Shown here: positions 10,358 through 18,004 of the stretch, piece by piece
How positions within the stretch are numbered: the stretch's first letter is position 1
Layout: each line of letters opens with the position of its first letter
Source: Nocardia farcinica
GTDB taxonomy: Bacteria > Actinomycetota > Actinomycetes > Mycobacteriales > Mycobacteriaceae
Assembly (NCBI RefSeq): GCF_001182745.1
Contig: NZ_LN868939.1
Span: forward strand, 558,001-622,000
Direction of reading: 5' to 3'
Length of the DNA: 64,000 bases
Program-made: the position numbers and the translations under genes
Notes under the pieces: generated by a model
The model's database searches: none
Told to the model about the DNA's origin: nothing
The model's input: the letters and a program-made list of their open reading frames with translations, nothing else

Positions 10358-11395
10358 TCACCAGGCGCCGAGCGCGTCCAGGATGCCCTGGCGCGAGTTC
10401 CACAGCTGGCCCTCCCAGTACTTCCAGGAGTGGGTGCCGGTGGCCGGGAAGTCGAACTGGGCCGGGATGCCCAGCGACTTCAGCCGCACCTGGAAGGCGC
10501 GGGTGTTCACCAGCGACAGGGCCTCCAGCGCCATCGCGTTGCCGGTGTTGAACACGCCGACCGGCGAGTTCGGCCGGTCGTGCTGACCGGGCAGGCCGCT
10601 CGCGGCCGAGATGTACATCGGCAGGCCACGCAGCTGCGGCGCGAACACGAACGGGTCCATGCGCAGCCACTGCGGGCTCCACGGGGCCGCCATCGAGTCG
10701 ACGTTGAAGCGACCGGCGTCCAGCATCGCGATGCGGATGGCCTCGCGCATGCCCGGCGCCGAGATGTTCAGGTAGCCCGAGTAGGAGGCGGCGTACTTGA
10801 ACTGGTCACGGTGGTAGGCGGCCAGGGCCAGCGCGGCGCTGCCACCCATGGACAGGCCGGCGACGGCGTTGTTGGTCTTCGAGACGCCGTAGCCCGCCAG
10901 GAAGTTCGGCAGCTCCTGGGTCAGGAAGGTCTCCCACTTGTAGGTGGTCTTCTGACCGTTGGTGTTGCTGGGCGCGTACCAGTCGGTGTAGAAGCTCGAC
11001 TGACCGCCGACCGGCATCACCAGGGTGATGTTGTCGTTCTTGAACTGCTCCATCGCGTTGGTCTCGAAGGACCAGGCGTTGCGGTCGTCACGCGCCCGCA
11101 GGCCGTCCAGCAGGTACAGCGCCGCGTCACCACCGCGCGATGCCCACTGCACCTGGACCTTGATCGGACCCATGACCGAGGGCACCATCAGTTCTTCGTA
11201 CCCGCCTGCCGGCGCGCGCAGCACCGGGGCGTGCACGGGAGCGGCCGTAGCGGCGGTCGGGGCCGCTACCCCGGCGGCGATCGGTAGCGCTAGCGCAGCG
11301 GCACCGACAGCCAGAATCCGATGACGCCAACCGCGAGGTTCGCCTCGCCGACCCGACTTGACTCTCTTCGGCGCGGCGGCCCTGCCGAATCGCAT
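10358..11395 (-). CDS. Antigen 85-like mycolyltransferase (paralog 2)
   Basis: The paralog closest to classical Ag85A/B/C, which transfer mycolates to trehalose and arabinogalactan. It has 345 residues. A signal peptide (about 1-52) precedes the mature start, followed by Ag85 landmarks: LMVPSVMGPIKVQVQ, ALYLLDGLRARDD, MPVGGQSSFYTDW, YKWETFLTQELP, the nucleophile in GLSMGG (Ser182), a Glu in MALEALS and the His in GTHSWKYW. All three triad residues are kept, so it should be active, unlike mycobacterial MPT51. It has its own upstream region (401 bases) and a strong terminator, so it is probably a single-gene unit. Confidence 0.95.
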   Translation of the reverse strand: MRFGRAAAPKRVKSGRRGEPRGWRHRILAVGAAALALPIAAGVAAPTAATAAPVHAPVLRAPAGGYEELMVPSVMGPIKVQVQWASRGGDAALYLLDGLRARDDRNAWSFETNAMEQFKNDNITLVMPVGGQSSFYTDWYAPSNTNGQKTTYKWETFLTQELPNFLAGYGVSKTNNAVAGLSMGGSAALALAAYHRDQFKYAASYSGYLNISAPGMREAIRIAMLDAGRFNVDSMAAPWSPQWLRMDPFVFAPQLRGLPMYISAASGLPGQHDRPNSPVGVFNTGNAMALEALSLVNTRAFQVRLKSLGIPAQFDFPATGTHSWKYWEGQLWNSRQGILDALGAW

Positions 11396-11796
11396 GAATG
11401 TCGCTCTCTTTCTGCTGTTGTGGTGACACCACGCCGAGCCGGCGCGGCACCACCCGTGCTGCCAACGAGACGCACGTCACAATGCGCCGGATCCCGACAC
11501 TCCGGCGCACAATGACGGCGCTACAACGATCTGGTCACACTTGTGCTCGCGGAAGAATATTCCACCGCGGATTCCCGGGCAAGGCCGAGACATTTCCGTG
11601 ATCGGGAAATCCCTACGCGCGCGAAGTGTGATCGTGCGGTGACCATACCTTGTCCACGCGGCGATGTCGTCCCGGAGCCCGAGTTCTGGGCATATCCCAA
11701 CGCGCACACCGGCATCGGCGTCCCGCGGCACTCCGCGAACACGACGAACCGCCGGGTGCCCGAGGGCGCCCGGCGGTTCGTCGACGGCAGCGTGCG
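11396..11796. other. Intergenic region between mycolyltransferase paralogs 2 and 3
   Basis: No convincing gene is present; short open frames here lack ribosome sites and recognisable sequence. The right part holds the terminator hairpin of paralog 3. The left part should hold the promoter of paralog 2. Just upstream of its ATG is a purine-rich AGAAAGAGAG stretch that may serve as ribosome site. An A/T-rich spot with the palindrome GAATATTC (11555-11562) stands out in otherwise GC-rich DNA and could belong to a promoter or operator. Confidence 0.5.
11743..11782 (-). terminator. Hairpin terminator after mycolyltransferase paralog 3
   Basis: An 18-bp stem with one G-T pair (arms 11743-11760 and 11765-11782) and the loop CGAG. 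It lies 14 bases beyond the stop codon of the 11797-12858 gene. No clear T run follows on the minus strand, so it may be an I-shaped actinobacterial terminator. Confidence 0.7.
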
Positions 11797-12858
11797 CTAT
11801 CCGATATTCGCCGACAAGTCCGGCATCATCCGGACCGCCTCGTCACGCCAGTTGTTCCAGGCGTGGATCCCGAATGGCGGGAAGGAATACACCGCGTTAC
11901 CGCCGCCCAAAGTCGCCATACGCACCTGGAACGCGCGGGTGTTGGCCAGCGCCAGCGCCTCGAGCCCCATGCCGTTGAGGGTGTTGAAGCTCGGCGGATC
12001 GGTCGAGGTGGGCAGGCCGCTCGCGGCGGCGATCCACAACCGGGTGCCGTTGCGGATCAGGTTGGGAGCGAACACGAACGGGTCCATCCGCAGCCACTGC
12101 GGGCCCCACGGCGGCGCCATCGCGTCCACGTTGTAACCACCGGCGTCGAGCATGGCGACGCGAATCGCCTCGCGCATACCGGGAGCGGAGATGTTCAGAT
12201 AACCGGAGAACGATCCGGCGAAACTGAACTGGTCCGGGTGGTAGGCGGCCAGTGTCAGCGCGGCCGAACCGCCCATCGACAGACCGAACACGCCGTTGCG
12301 ATTCGGATTGAACCCGAGCCGATCGCGCAACGCCCAGCGCAGCTCATTGGTCAGGAAGGTTTCCCACTGGTAGCGGTAGCTCTTGCCGGGACCACCGGTG
12401 AAGGCGTTCAGCGCGCCGGAACCCGAACTCGAACCCGAACCGGCGGGGATGCCGAAGAATTCGCTGGGCGCGTTCCAGTCGGCGTAGAAACTCGACATAC
12501 CGCCGACCGGCATGACCACGTTGATGTTCCAGCTCGCCAACAGGGCCGGAACGTCGGTCTCGATTTCCCAGCCGTTGAGCGTCTCGGGTGCGCGCATGCC
12601 GTCGAGCACATAGACCACACGATTGGTGTTGCCGTCGGCCGCGCGCAGAATGCGGGATTTGATGGGGCCCATTCCCGAATCGACCCAGAAGTCGAAGGCC
12701 GCGGGGTCGAACGCTGCCGACGCCGTCGCACCGGTGCCCGCGACCGTGACGCCCAGGGGCACGAGTACCGCGGTCGCGACGGCCAGTGCCGCCCTGCGGG
12801 TCCAGGACTTGGCCCCGGACGCTCTCGTCGGCCTGCGTTTCCAGCGGAGACTTCGCAT
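11797..12858 (-). CDS. Antigen 85-like mycolyltransferase with Gly/Ser-rich insert (paralog 3)
   Basis: A 353-residue secreted Ag85-family protein. It has a signal peptide (about 1-49), then FWVDSGMGPIKSRI, YVLDGMRA, MPVGGMSSFYADW, the nucleophile in FGLSMGG (Ser194), a Glu in GMGLEALA and a His in GIHAWNNW. Between the SSFYADW and WETFLTNEL blocks it carries a Gly/Ser-rich insert (about residues 136-158) where Ag85C has a short disulfide loop close to the active site. It is very similar to the next gene, so they look like a tandem duplication. The changed segment after the histidine (HAW in place of HSW) suggests different acceptor or donor preference. Confidence 0.92.
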   Translation of the reverse strand: MRSLRWKRRPTRASGAKSWTRRAALAVATAVLVPLGVTVAGTGATASAAFDPAAFDFWVDSGMGPIKSRILRAADGNTNRVVYVLDGMRAPETLNGWEIETDVPALLASWNINVVMPVGGMSSFYADWNAPSEFFGIPAGSGSSSGSGALNAFTGGPGKSYRYQWETFLTNELRWALRDRLGFNPNRNGVFGLSMGGSAALTLAAYHPDQFSFAGSFSGYLNISAPGMREAIRVAMLDAGGYNVDAMAPPWGPQWLRMDPFVFAPNLIRNGTRLWIAAASGLPTSTDPPSFNTLNGMGLEALALANTRAFQVRMATLGGGNAVYSFPPFGIHAWNNWRDEAVRMMPDLSANIG

Positions 12859-13205
12859 TCAATCGACCTTTCCTCTGGACGACCGGCTACTACGGAGCTA
12901 TCCGACCGGTCTCCTCATCGGGGCACGAAGACCTGCCGTCCGGCAAGAATCGGACGTTTCGACCTCAGTGCATGCTCACGGTGTATCAATCGGGAACGAA
13001 TGCCTACATGTTGCTGGAAAGTGATCCAGCCCACAAGAAGACGCCGCCTCCGCTATTGATTCGTTGCCGAAAGCACCGGGGACACCCTCCGGTCACGGGC
13101 AGGAAAAAACCGCCCGCGGCGACGCGCCGCGGGCGGTTCTCCTCGACTCGTGCCCGGTGTTAGCCAGGCGGCCGCTGATGGGGCTCGGGCGGTATCCGAG
13201 CCGGC
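12859..13205. other. Intergenic region between mycolyltransferase paralogs 3 and 4
   Basis: No gene is supported here. The stretch contains the upstream region of paralog 3, with a purine-rich GGAAAGG 8 bases before its ATG. The strong terminator of paralog 4 lies at its far end. The middle (about 12955-13080) is less GC-rich than its surroundings and is the most likely promoter zone, but no clear -35/-10 pair could be assigned. Confidence 0.5.
13103..13138 (-). terminator. Strong intrinsic terminator after mycolyltransferase paralog 4
   Basis: A perfect 14-bp GC-rich stem (arms 13108-13121 and 13125-13138) with a 3-base loop. On the minus strand it runs directly into six T residues (complement of 13103-13108). 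This is the clearest rho-independent terminator in the window, 68 bases after the stop of the 13206-14249 gene. Confidence 0.92.
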
Positions 13206-14249
13206 TCAGCCGATGTTCGCCGAGAGGTCCGGGATCATCCGGTAGACCTCGGTCTCCCAGTAGCGCCAGTTGTGCACACCCACGGCGGGGAAGTCGTAGG
13301 TGACGTTGTTGGCGCCCAGCGTGGCCATGCGCACCTGGAAGGCGCGGGTGTTGGCCAGGGCGAGCACCTCGAGGCCCATCGCGTTCACGGTGCCGAAGTT
13401 GAAGCCGTCGGCCGGGCCGGGCAGGCCGCTGCCCGCGGAAATCCACAGGCGGGTGTTGTTGGCCTTGAGCCGCGGCGCGAACACGAACGGGTCCATCCGC
13501 AGCCACTGCGGGCCCCACGGCGGTGCCATCGCGTCGATGTTGTAGCCGCCCGCGTCGATCATCGCCACGCGCAGCGCCTCACGCATACCCGGCGCCGAGA
13601 CGTTCAGGTAGCCGGAGTAGGAACCGGCGTAGCTGAACTGGTCGGGGTGGTAGGCGGCCAGCGTCAGCGCGGCCGAACCGCCCATCGACAGACCGAACAC
13701 GCCGTTGCGATTCGGATTGAACCCGAGCCGGTCGCGCAACGCCCAGCGCAGGTTGTTGGTCAGGAACGTCTCCCAGGTGTAGCGGGTGCTCTTGCCCGGA
13801 CCACCCGCGAACATCTGCAGCGCGCCCGAGCCCGAGGACGAGCCCGACGCCGAGCCGCTCGACCCGCCGCCGATACCCAGGATGGTGCTCGGGGCGTTCC
13901 AGTCGGCGTAGAAACTCGACATGCCGCCGACCGGCATGACGACGTTGATGTTCCACTTGGTCAGCTCGCGCGCGACCTCGGTGTCGATCTCCCACCCGCT
14001 CAGATCGTTGCGCGCGCGCATGCCGTCGAGCGCGTAGACCACACGGTTGGTGTTGCCGTCGGCGGCGCGGAAGATCCTGGACTTGATCGGACCCATGTCC
14101 GAATCGACCCAGAAATCGAAACCGTCGGGGTTGAACGCCGCCGAGGCGGTGGCACCGCCGCCCGCCACCGTCACGCCCAACGGCATCAGCACGGCCATCG
14201 ACAACAGCAGCGCGCGCTGGAACCAGCCGCGGGCTCTTCGACCTCGCAT
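13206..14249 (-). CDS. Antigen 85-like mycolyltransferase with Gly/Ser-rich insert (paralog 4)
   Basis: A 347-residue secreted Ag85 paralog closely resembling paralog 3. A short signal peptide (about 1-38) is followed by FWVDSDMGPIKSRI, YALDGMRARND, MPVGGMSSFYADW, FGLSMGG (Ser188), AMGLEVLA and GVHNWRYW, so the catalytic triad is complete. Its Gly/Ser insert (about residues 124-150, containing SGSASGSSSGSG) is longer than that of paralog 3. AftB is the next gene upstream, about 230 bases away, as in the fbpA-aftB order of mycobacteria. The promoter should lie in 14250-14480. Confidence 0.93.
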   Translation of the reverse strand: MRGRRARGWFQRALLLSMAVLMPLGVTVAGGGATASAAFNPDGFDFWVDSDMGPIKSRIFRAADGNTNRVVYALDGMRARNDLSGWEIDTEVARELTKWNINVVMPVGGMSSFYADWNAPSTILGIGGGSSGSASGSSSGSGALQMFAGGPGKSTRYTWETFLTNNLRWALRDRLGFNPNRNGVFGLSMGGSAALTLAAYHPDQFSYAGSYSGYLNVSAPGMREALRVAMIDAGGYNIDAMAPPWGPQWLRMDPFVFAPRLKANNTRLWISAGSGLPGPADGFNFGTVNAMGLEVLALANTRAFQVRMATLGANNVTYDFPAVGVHNWRYWETEVYRMIPDLSANIG

Positions 14250-14480
14250 CGTTATTTTCGGCCTTTCCTTCGAGCGGCCGGACTCGACCGCGTCCGACGC
14301 CGGATGGCCGCCGGAATGTACAAAGTCCAGTAGACGCCCGCGGGCGTACCGGATGAGCCTAACCTCTCCCCGACGCGCCGACGTTACCGAATCGAGATAA
14401 AGCGGCGCAGGCCACTACCGCGATGCGACCACTGAGCCAAGCGTGCACGCCTGTGGCCGGTGTGACAACTCGAAGAGGTT

Positions 14481-16454
14481 TCATCGCGGCGGCTGTGGGA
14501 ACGGATCGACCAATCCGCATCGCTGGATCTCGTACTTCGGCACCCGATCGATCCGGTACTTCGCGAAGTCCAGGGCGTTGCGGAGGTTGTGCCGGAACCG
14601 CTCGAAGGTGAGCGGGTCACGCGAGGAGATGAGCAGCGCCTGGGTCTGCGGGCACGACATCGCGACCCTGGCCTGGGTCACCCACTTCTCGTCGAGATAC
14701 CACGGCATCCACGGTTTGCGGTCCACCATGCCCGCGTCCACGATCACCCAGTCCGGGTAGAGGTTCTTGTCGTGGCCGATGCGCCCGTTCTCCAGGCGGT
14801 CGGTGTGCGCGGCCAGCGGATACGCCAGCCCCATCTGGTCGATGACGCGCACCTCCAGCGGCACGTTCATGCTCGTCATGCCCAGGTTGAGGAAGAACAC
14901 CGTGTGCCCGGCCCCGCCCGGCGGGATCGGCTGCGGCGGCGGCGCCACGTACCAGAACATGAACGACGGCGAGTTCAGCAGCAGGCCGCCGTTGGGGTTC
15001 TCGGCGATGTTGTTCACCATCGCCCGCATCCGCGGGTAGTCGAGGTAGTCCTCGGCCCGGATCGGGTGGTCGTGGCCGGTGTTGAGCACGTAGTAGACCC
15101 GCTCGTCGACGATGCCCGACTCGCTGATCTTGGTGCCGGTCTTGATCGCGGTGGTATCGGCGGCGAACAGCGCCCAGCCCATCGCCCCGGCCCAGGCCAG
15201 CAGCACGGCGGCCAGGGTGCGCTGCCCGGCCACCGAGCGCGGCACCGGCAACCGCACCGGCAGCACGGCGACCGGCAGCAACAGCAGGAACAACTGGGGC
15301 AGCAGCATCCGTCCGTGCATGAAGTCGCCGCCGACGCGCAGCGCGTAGACCGTCAGCAGCAGACCGCTGACGAGCACCAGCGCGACCACGGCGGCCGGCG
15401 AGCGCAGCCACCGCCGCACCCGCAGCAGCCGCGACTCCCCGGCACCGCCGGGCGCTTCGCTACCGTCGCCCGCGGGCGACCAGGCGGGCAGACCGCCGCC
15501 ACGCACCGCGACGATCGCGGCGGCCAGCAGGATCAGCAGCGGCAGCCACAGCAGGTAGGGACCGACCAGGTCCCACAGATAGGTGAAGCCCTGGCTCCAC
15601 TTCGCCCCGCCGGCGTCCTTGGCCACGGCGGTGTTCGGGTAGGGCAGGCCGTAGTAGCCCATCCGCCAGATCTGGTAGCCCAGCGGCACTAGGCCCGCGA
15701 CCGCCACGATCAGCGCGCGGGTCGCGACCGGGCCGAGCCGCCACTGCGGCATCGGGGCGAAGAAGATCATCACCAGCGCGAGGCCGCCGACCAGCGTCAT
15801 CTCCGGCCGGATCAGCGGCGCGAGCCCGGCCAGGAAGACCAGCCCGGCCAGCGCGCCCGGCCGCACCCGCTCGGCCCGCGCCCAGCGCATCAGCGACCAC
15901 CACAGGACCGCGAGCCAGCAGATGACCAGCCCGCTCTCCAGCCCCGAGGTCGCGTAGTCCCGCGCGGGCGGCACCGCGATGTAGACCAGCACACCGGCGG
16001 GCAGCAGCAGCGCGGTCCGCGGCCCGCCCCACAGCCGCGCCGCGCCGAGCATCGCGAAGACCATCGCGATCAGCGAGAGGGTCAACGCCACCGCCAGCAC
16101 CACGTACTCGAGGCGCATCTGGGTGAGCCAGCTGAAGAACCAGACGATGTAGGTCCAGGCGGCGCTGGTGTTGGTCTCGACCCGCTCGTCCATGTTGAAC
16201 ACCGGGCCGTTGCCCGCGAGCAGGTTGCGCACGGTGCGCAGCACGATCAGGCCGTCGTCGGCGATCCAGCGCCGCTGCCAGGCGCCGATCGCGAACAGCA
16301 CGACGGTGAGCACGATCCCACCGACGAAGGTGGCCGAGGACAGCCGTAGCGACGACGAGGCGGACCGCGCCCGCTCGGCAGGGCGGTCCGCCTCGTCTTC
16401 AGTTCGCTCCGCTGTATCGACCAACGCTTCGTCAGGTGAGATAGACAGCGACAC
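14481..16454 (-). CDS. aftB: Terminal beta-(1->2)-arabinofuranosyltransferase AftB
   Basis: AftB is a GT-C membrane glycosyltransferase that adds the terminal beta-arabinofuranose of arabinan, the site of mycolate attachment, using decaprenyl-phosphoarabinose. The 657-residue product has an acidic cytoplasmic N-terminus, about ten membrane segments between residues 40 and 430, and a large C-terminal extracytoplasmic domain. The GT-C acidic pair sits in RRWIADDGL (Asp66-Asp67) after the first membrane helix. GTG at 16454, preceded by GGAG at good spacing, overlaps the end of ubiA by 23 bases. The ubiA-aftB overlap links synthesis of the donor to its use. Confidence 0.93.
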   Translation of the reverse strand: MSLSISPDEALVDTAERTEDEADRPAERARSASSSLRLSSATFVGGIVLTVVLFAIGAWQRRWIADDGLIVLRTVRNLLAGNGPVFNMDERVETNTSAAWTYIVWFFSWLTQMRLEYVVLAVALTLSLIAMVFAMLGAARLWGGPRTALLLPAGVLVYIAVPPARDYATSGLESGLVICWLAVLWWSLMRWARAERVRPGALAGLVFLAGLAPLIRPEMTLVGGLALVMIFFAPMPQWRLGPVATRALIVAVAGLVPLGYQIWRMGYYGLPYPNTAVAKDAGGAKWSQGFTYLWDLVGPYLLWLPLLILLAAAIVAVRGGGLPAWSPAGDGSEAPGGAGESRLLRVRRWLRSPAAVVALVLVSGLLLTVYALRVGGDFMHGRMLLPQLFLLLLPVAVLPVRLPVPRSVAGQRTLAAVLLAWAGAMGWALFAADTTAIKTGTKISESGIVDERVYYVLNTGHDHPIRAEDYLDYPRMRAMVNNIAENPNGGLLLNSPSFMFWYVAPPPQPIPPGGAGHTVFFLNLGMTSMNVPLEVRVIDQMGLAYPLAAHTDRLENGRIGHDKNLYPDWVIVDAGMVDRKPWMPWYLDEKWVTQARVAMSCPQTQALLISSRDPLTFERFRHNLRNALDFAKYRIDRVPKYEIQRCGLVDPFPQPPR

Positions 16455-17439
16455 CTACCGCTCCGATCCAGGCGATTGCGAGGAACTGCAGCACGCGGTC
16501 CCCCAGGGCGATCTCTTCGGGTTCACCGGCCTCGCCGCCATCGACGTCGACCGCGTATCGCAGGATTGCGATGGTAAACGGAATCATCGAGATCGCGAAC
16601 CAGGTCGTGTCGTTGTCGCGATCCTGCTCGAACGCCCACAGGCCGTAGAAGACCACGACGGCGGTGGCCGCCAGCGTCCAGATGAAGCGCAGGTAGGTCG
16701 GTGTGTAGTACTCGAGCGACTTGCGGATCTTGGCGCCGGTGCCCAGCGCGATCTGCAACTCGGCGTAGCGCTTGCCCGCGGCCATGAACAGCGAGCCGAA
16801 CGCCATGATCAGCAGGAACCACTGCGACAGCGAGATGTCGGCCGCCGCACCGCCGGCGACCGCGCGCAGCAGGAAGCCCGAGGAGACGATGCAGATGTCG
16901 AGCACCGCCTGGTGCTTGAGCCCCAGGCAGTAGGCCAGCTGGATGCCGATGTAGACCGCCATCACCACGGCCAGATTCCACGAGGCGAGGAAGGAGACGA
17001 GCACCGAACCGACCAGCAGCACGGTCGCGAGCACGTAGGCCAGGTTGACCGGCACCACGCCCGCCGCGATGGGCCGGAACCGCTTGGTGGGATGGGCGCG
17101 GTCGGCCTCCACGTCGAGCGCGTCGTTGACCAGGTAGATGCCCGAGGCAGCCATGCAGAACACCACGAAGGCGATGGCCACGTGGCTGAGCACGGTCAGG
17201 TCGCTGACGGTCTCCGGGCCCGCGGCCAGCGGCGCCGCGAGCACGAGGACGTTCTTGACCCATTGGCGCGGCCGGACCGCCTTGATCAGCCCGCCGGCCA
17301 GGGTCTTGGGCGGCCCCTTGACGACGGCTTCGGCCAGATCGGCGCCGGTCGGCTCTTCACTCATCTCACCCAAGGCCTTTTCTTCTGCGGTCACTGTCTC
17401 TGCGGTGCGGTGCGCCCGGTCCCCGACGTGGCTGGGCAC
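16432..17439 (-). CDS. ubiA: Decaprenyl-phosphate phosphoribosyltransferase UbiA (Rv3806c type)
   Basis: A UbiA-superfamily membrane enzyme of 335 residues. It transfers 5-phosphoribose from PRPP to decaprenyl phosphate, the committed step to the arabinose donor. It shows the prenyltransferase motif NDALDVEADRAHPTKRFRP (about residues 105-123) and a second region near LKHQAVLDICIVSSG. About eight or nine membrane helices are visible. GTG at 17439 is chosen because GGAGG lies 7 bases upstream, placing it one base after the PAP2 stop. A later ATG (MSEEPTG) has a poorer ribosome site. Synteny with aftB and glfT2 supports the specific assignment. Confidence 0.94.
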   Translation of the reverse strand: MPSHVGDRAHRTAETVTAEEKALGEMSEEPTGADLAEAVVKGPPKTLAGGLIKAVRPRQWVKNVLVLAAPLAAGPETVSDLTVLSHVAIAFVVFCMAASGIYLVNDALDVEADRAHPTKRFRPIAAGVVPVNLAYVLATVLLVGSVLVSFLASWNLAVVMAVYIGIQLAYCLGLKHQAVLDICIVSSGFLLRAVAGGAAADISLSQWFLLIMAFGSLFMAAGKRYAELQIALGTGAKIRKSLEYYTPTYLRFIWTLAATAVVVFYGLWAFEQDRDNDTTWFAISMIPFTIAILRYAVDVDGGEAGEPEEIALGDRVLQFLAIAWIGAVGVAVYLT

Positions 17440-17440
17440 G

Positions 17441-18004
17441 CTATCGCCTCCGGGCCCGCCGCGCGGCCCGCCGCTTCTCGGCGGCCAGCACGACGCTCGC
17501 GGACGCCGCGCCGAGCGCCGACCCGGCGAGCACGTCGGAGGGATAGTGCACCCCCAGCACGACCCGGGAGAGCAGCATCGGGGGGACGAGCACCGCAGGC
17601 AAGGGTAGCCCGGTGAGTCTGCCGAGCAACACGGCCGCCGCCGTGGTGGAGGTGGCGTGCGAGGACGGGAAGCTCAGCTTGCTCGGCGTTCCCACGTTGA
17701 CCTGCACCGACGGATCGTTCGGGCGCGGGCGCCGCACGACACGCTTGATCACGATGGAGGCCGCGTGCGCGCCGACCGCGCCGACCGCGACCCCGGCCCA
17801 TTGCCGCCTGCGCGGCTTGTCGACCAGCCAGCCCGCCGCGGCGATGCCGACCCAGCCGAGCGCGTGCTCACCGAAATGCGACATGCCGCGTGCGGCCGAG
17901 ATCACCGCCGGGTTGGCGCCGATGCTGCCCTGCACGGCGTTGATGACGGCGACCTCGGGCGGCCGGGTACCGGTGTCGCGCAGGCTCGGGTTGACGGCGT
18001 TCAC
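17441..18004 (-). CDS. PAP2-family phosphatase (Rv3807c type, probable decaprenylphosphoryl-phosphoribose phosphatase)
   Basis: A 187-residue membrane phosphatase with the three PAP2 motifs: KRVVRRPRPN, PSSHA, and SRVVLGVHYPSD. Its mycobacterial counterpart between ubiA and glfT2 is considered a candidate for removing the 5-phosphate from decaprenylphosphoryl-5-phosphoribose, the step after UbiA. GTG at 18004 overlaps the TGA of glfT2 as GTGA, and its own stop is one base from the ubiA start. The gene is thus embedded in the glfT2-PAP2-ubiA-aftB coupled run. Substrate is inferred from position. Confidence 0.88.
   Translation of the reverse strand: MNAVNPSLRDTGTRPPEVAVINAVQGSIGANPAVISAARGMSHFGEHALGWVGIAAAGWLVDKPRRRQWAGVAVGAVGAHAASIVIKRVVRRPRPNDPSVQVNVGTPSKLSFPSSHATSTTAAAVLLGRLTGLPLPAVLVPPMLLSRVVLGVHYPSDVLAGSALGAASASVVLAAEKRRAARRARRR

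Noticed and set aside
11477..11742. Short open frames between mycolyltransferase paralogs 2 and 3
   Set aside because: No ribosome site, no recognisable sequence, and overlap with the expected promoter region of paralog 2.
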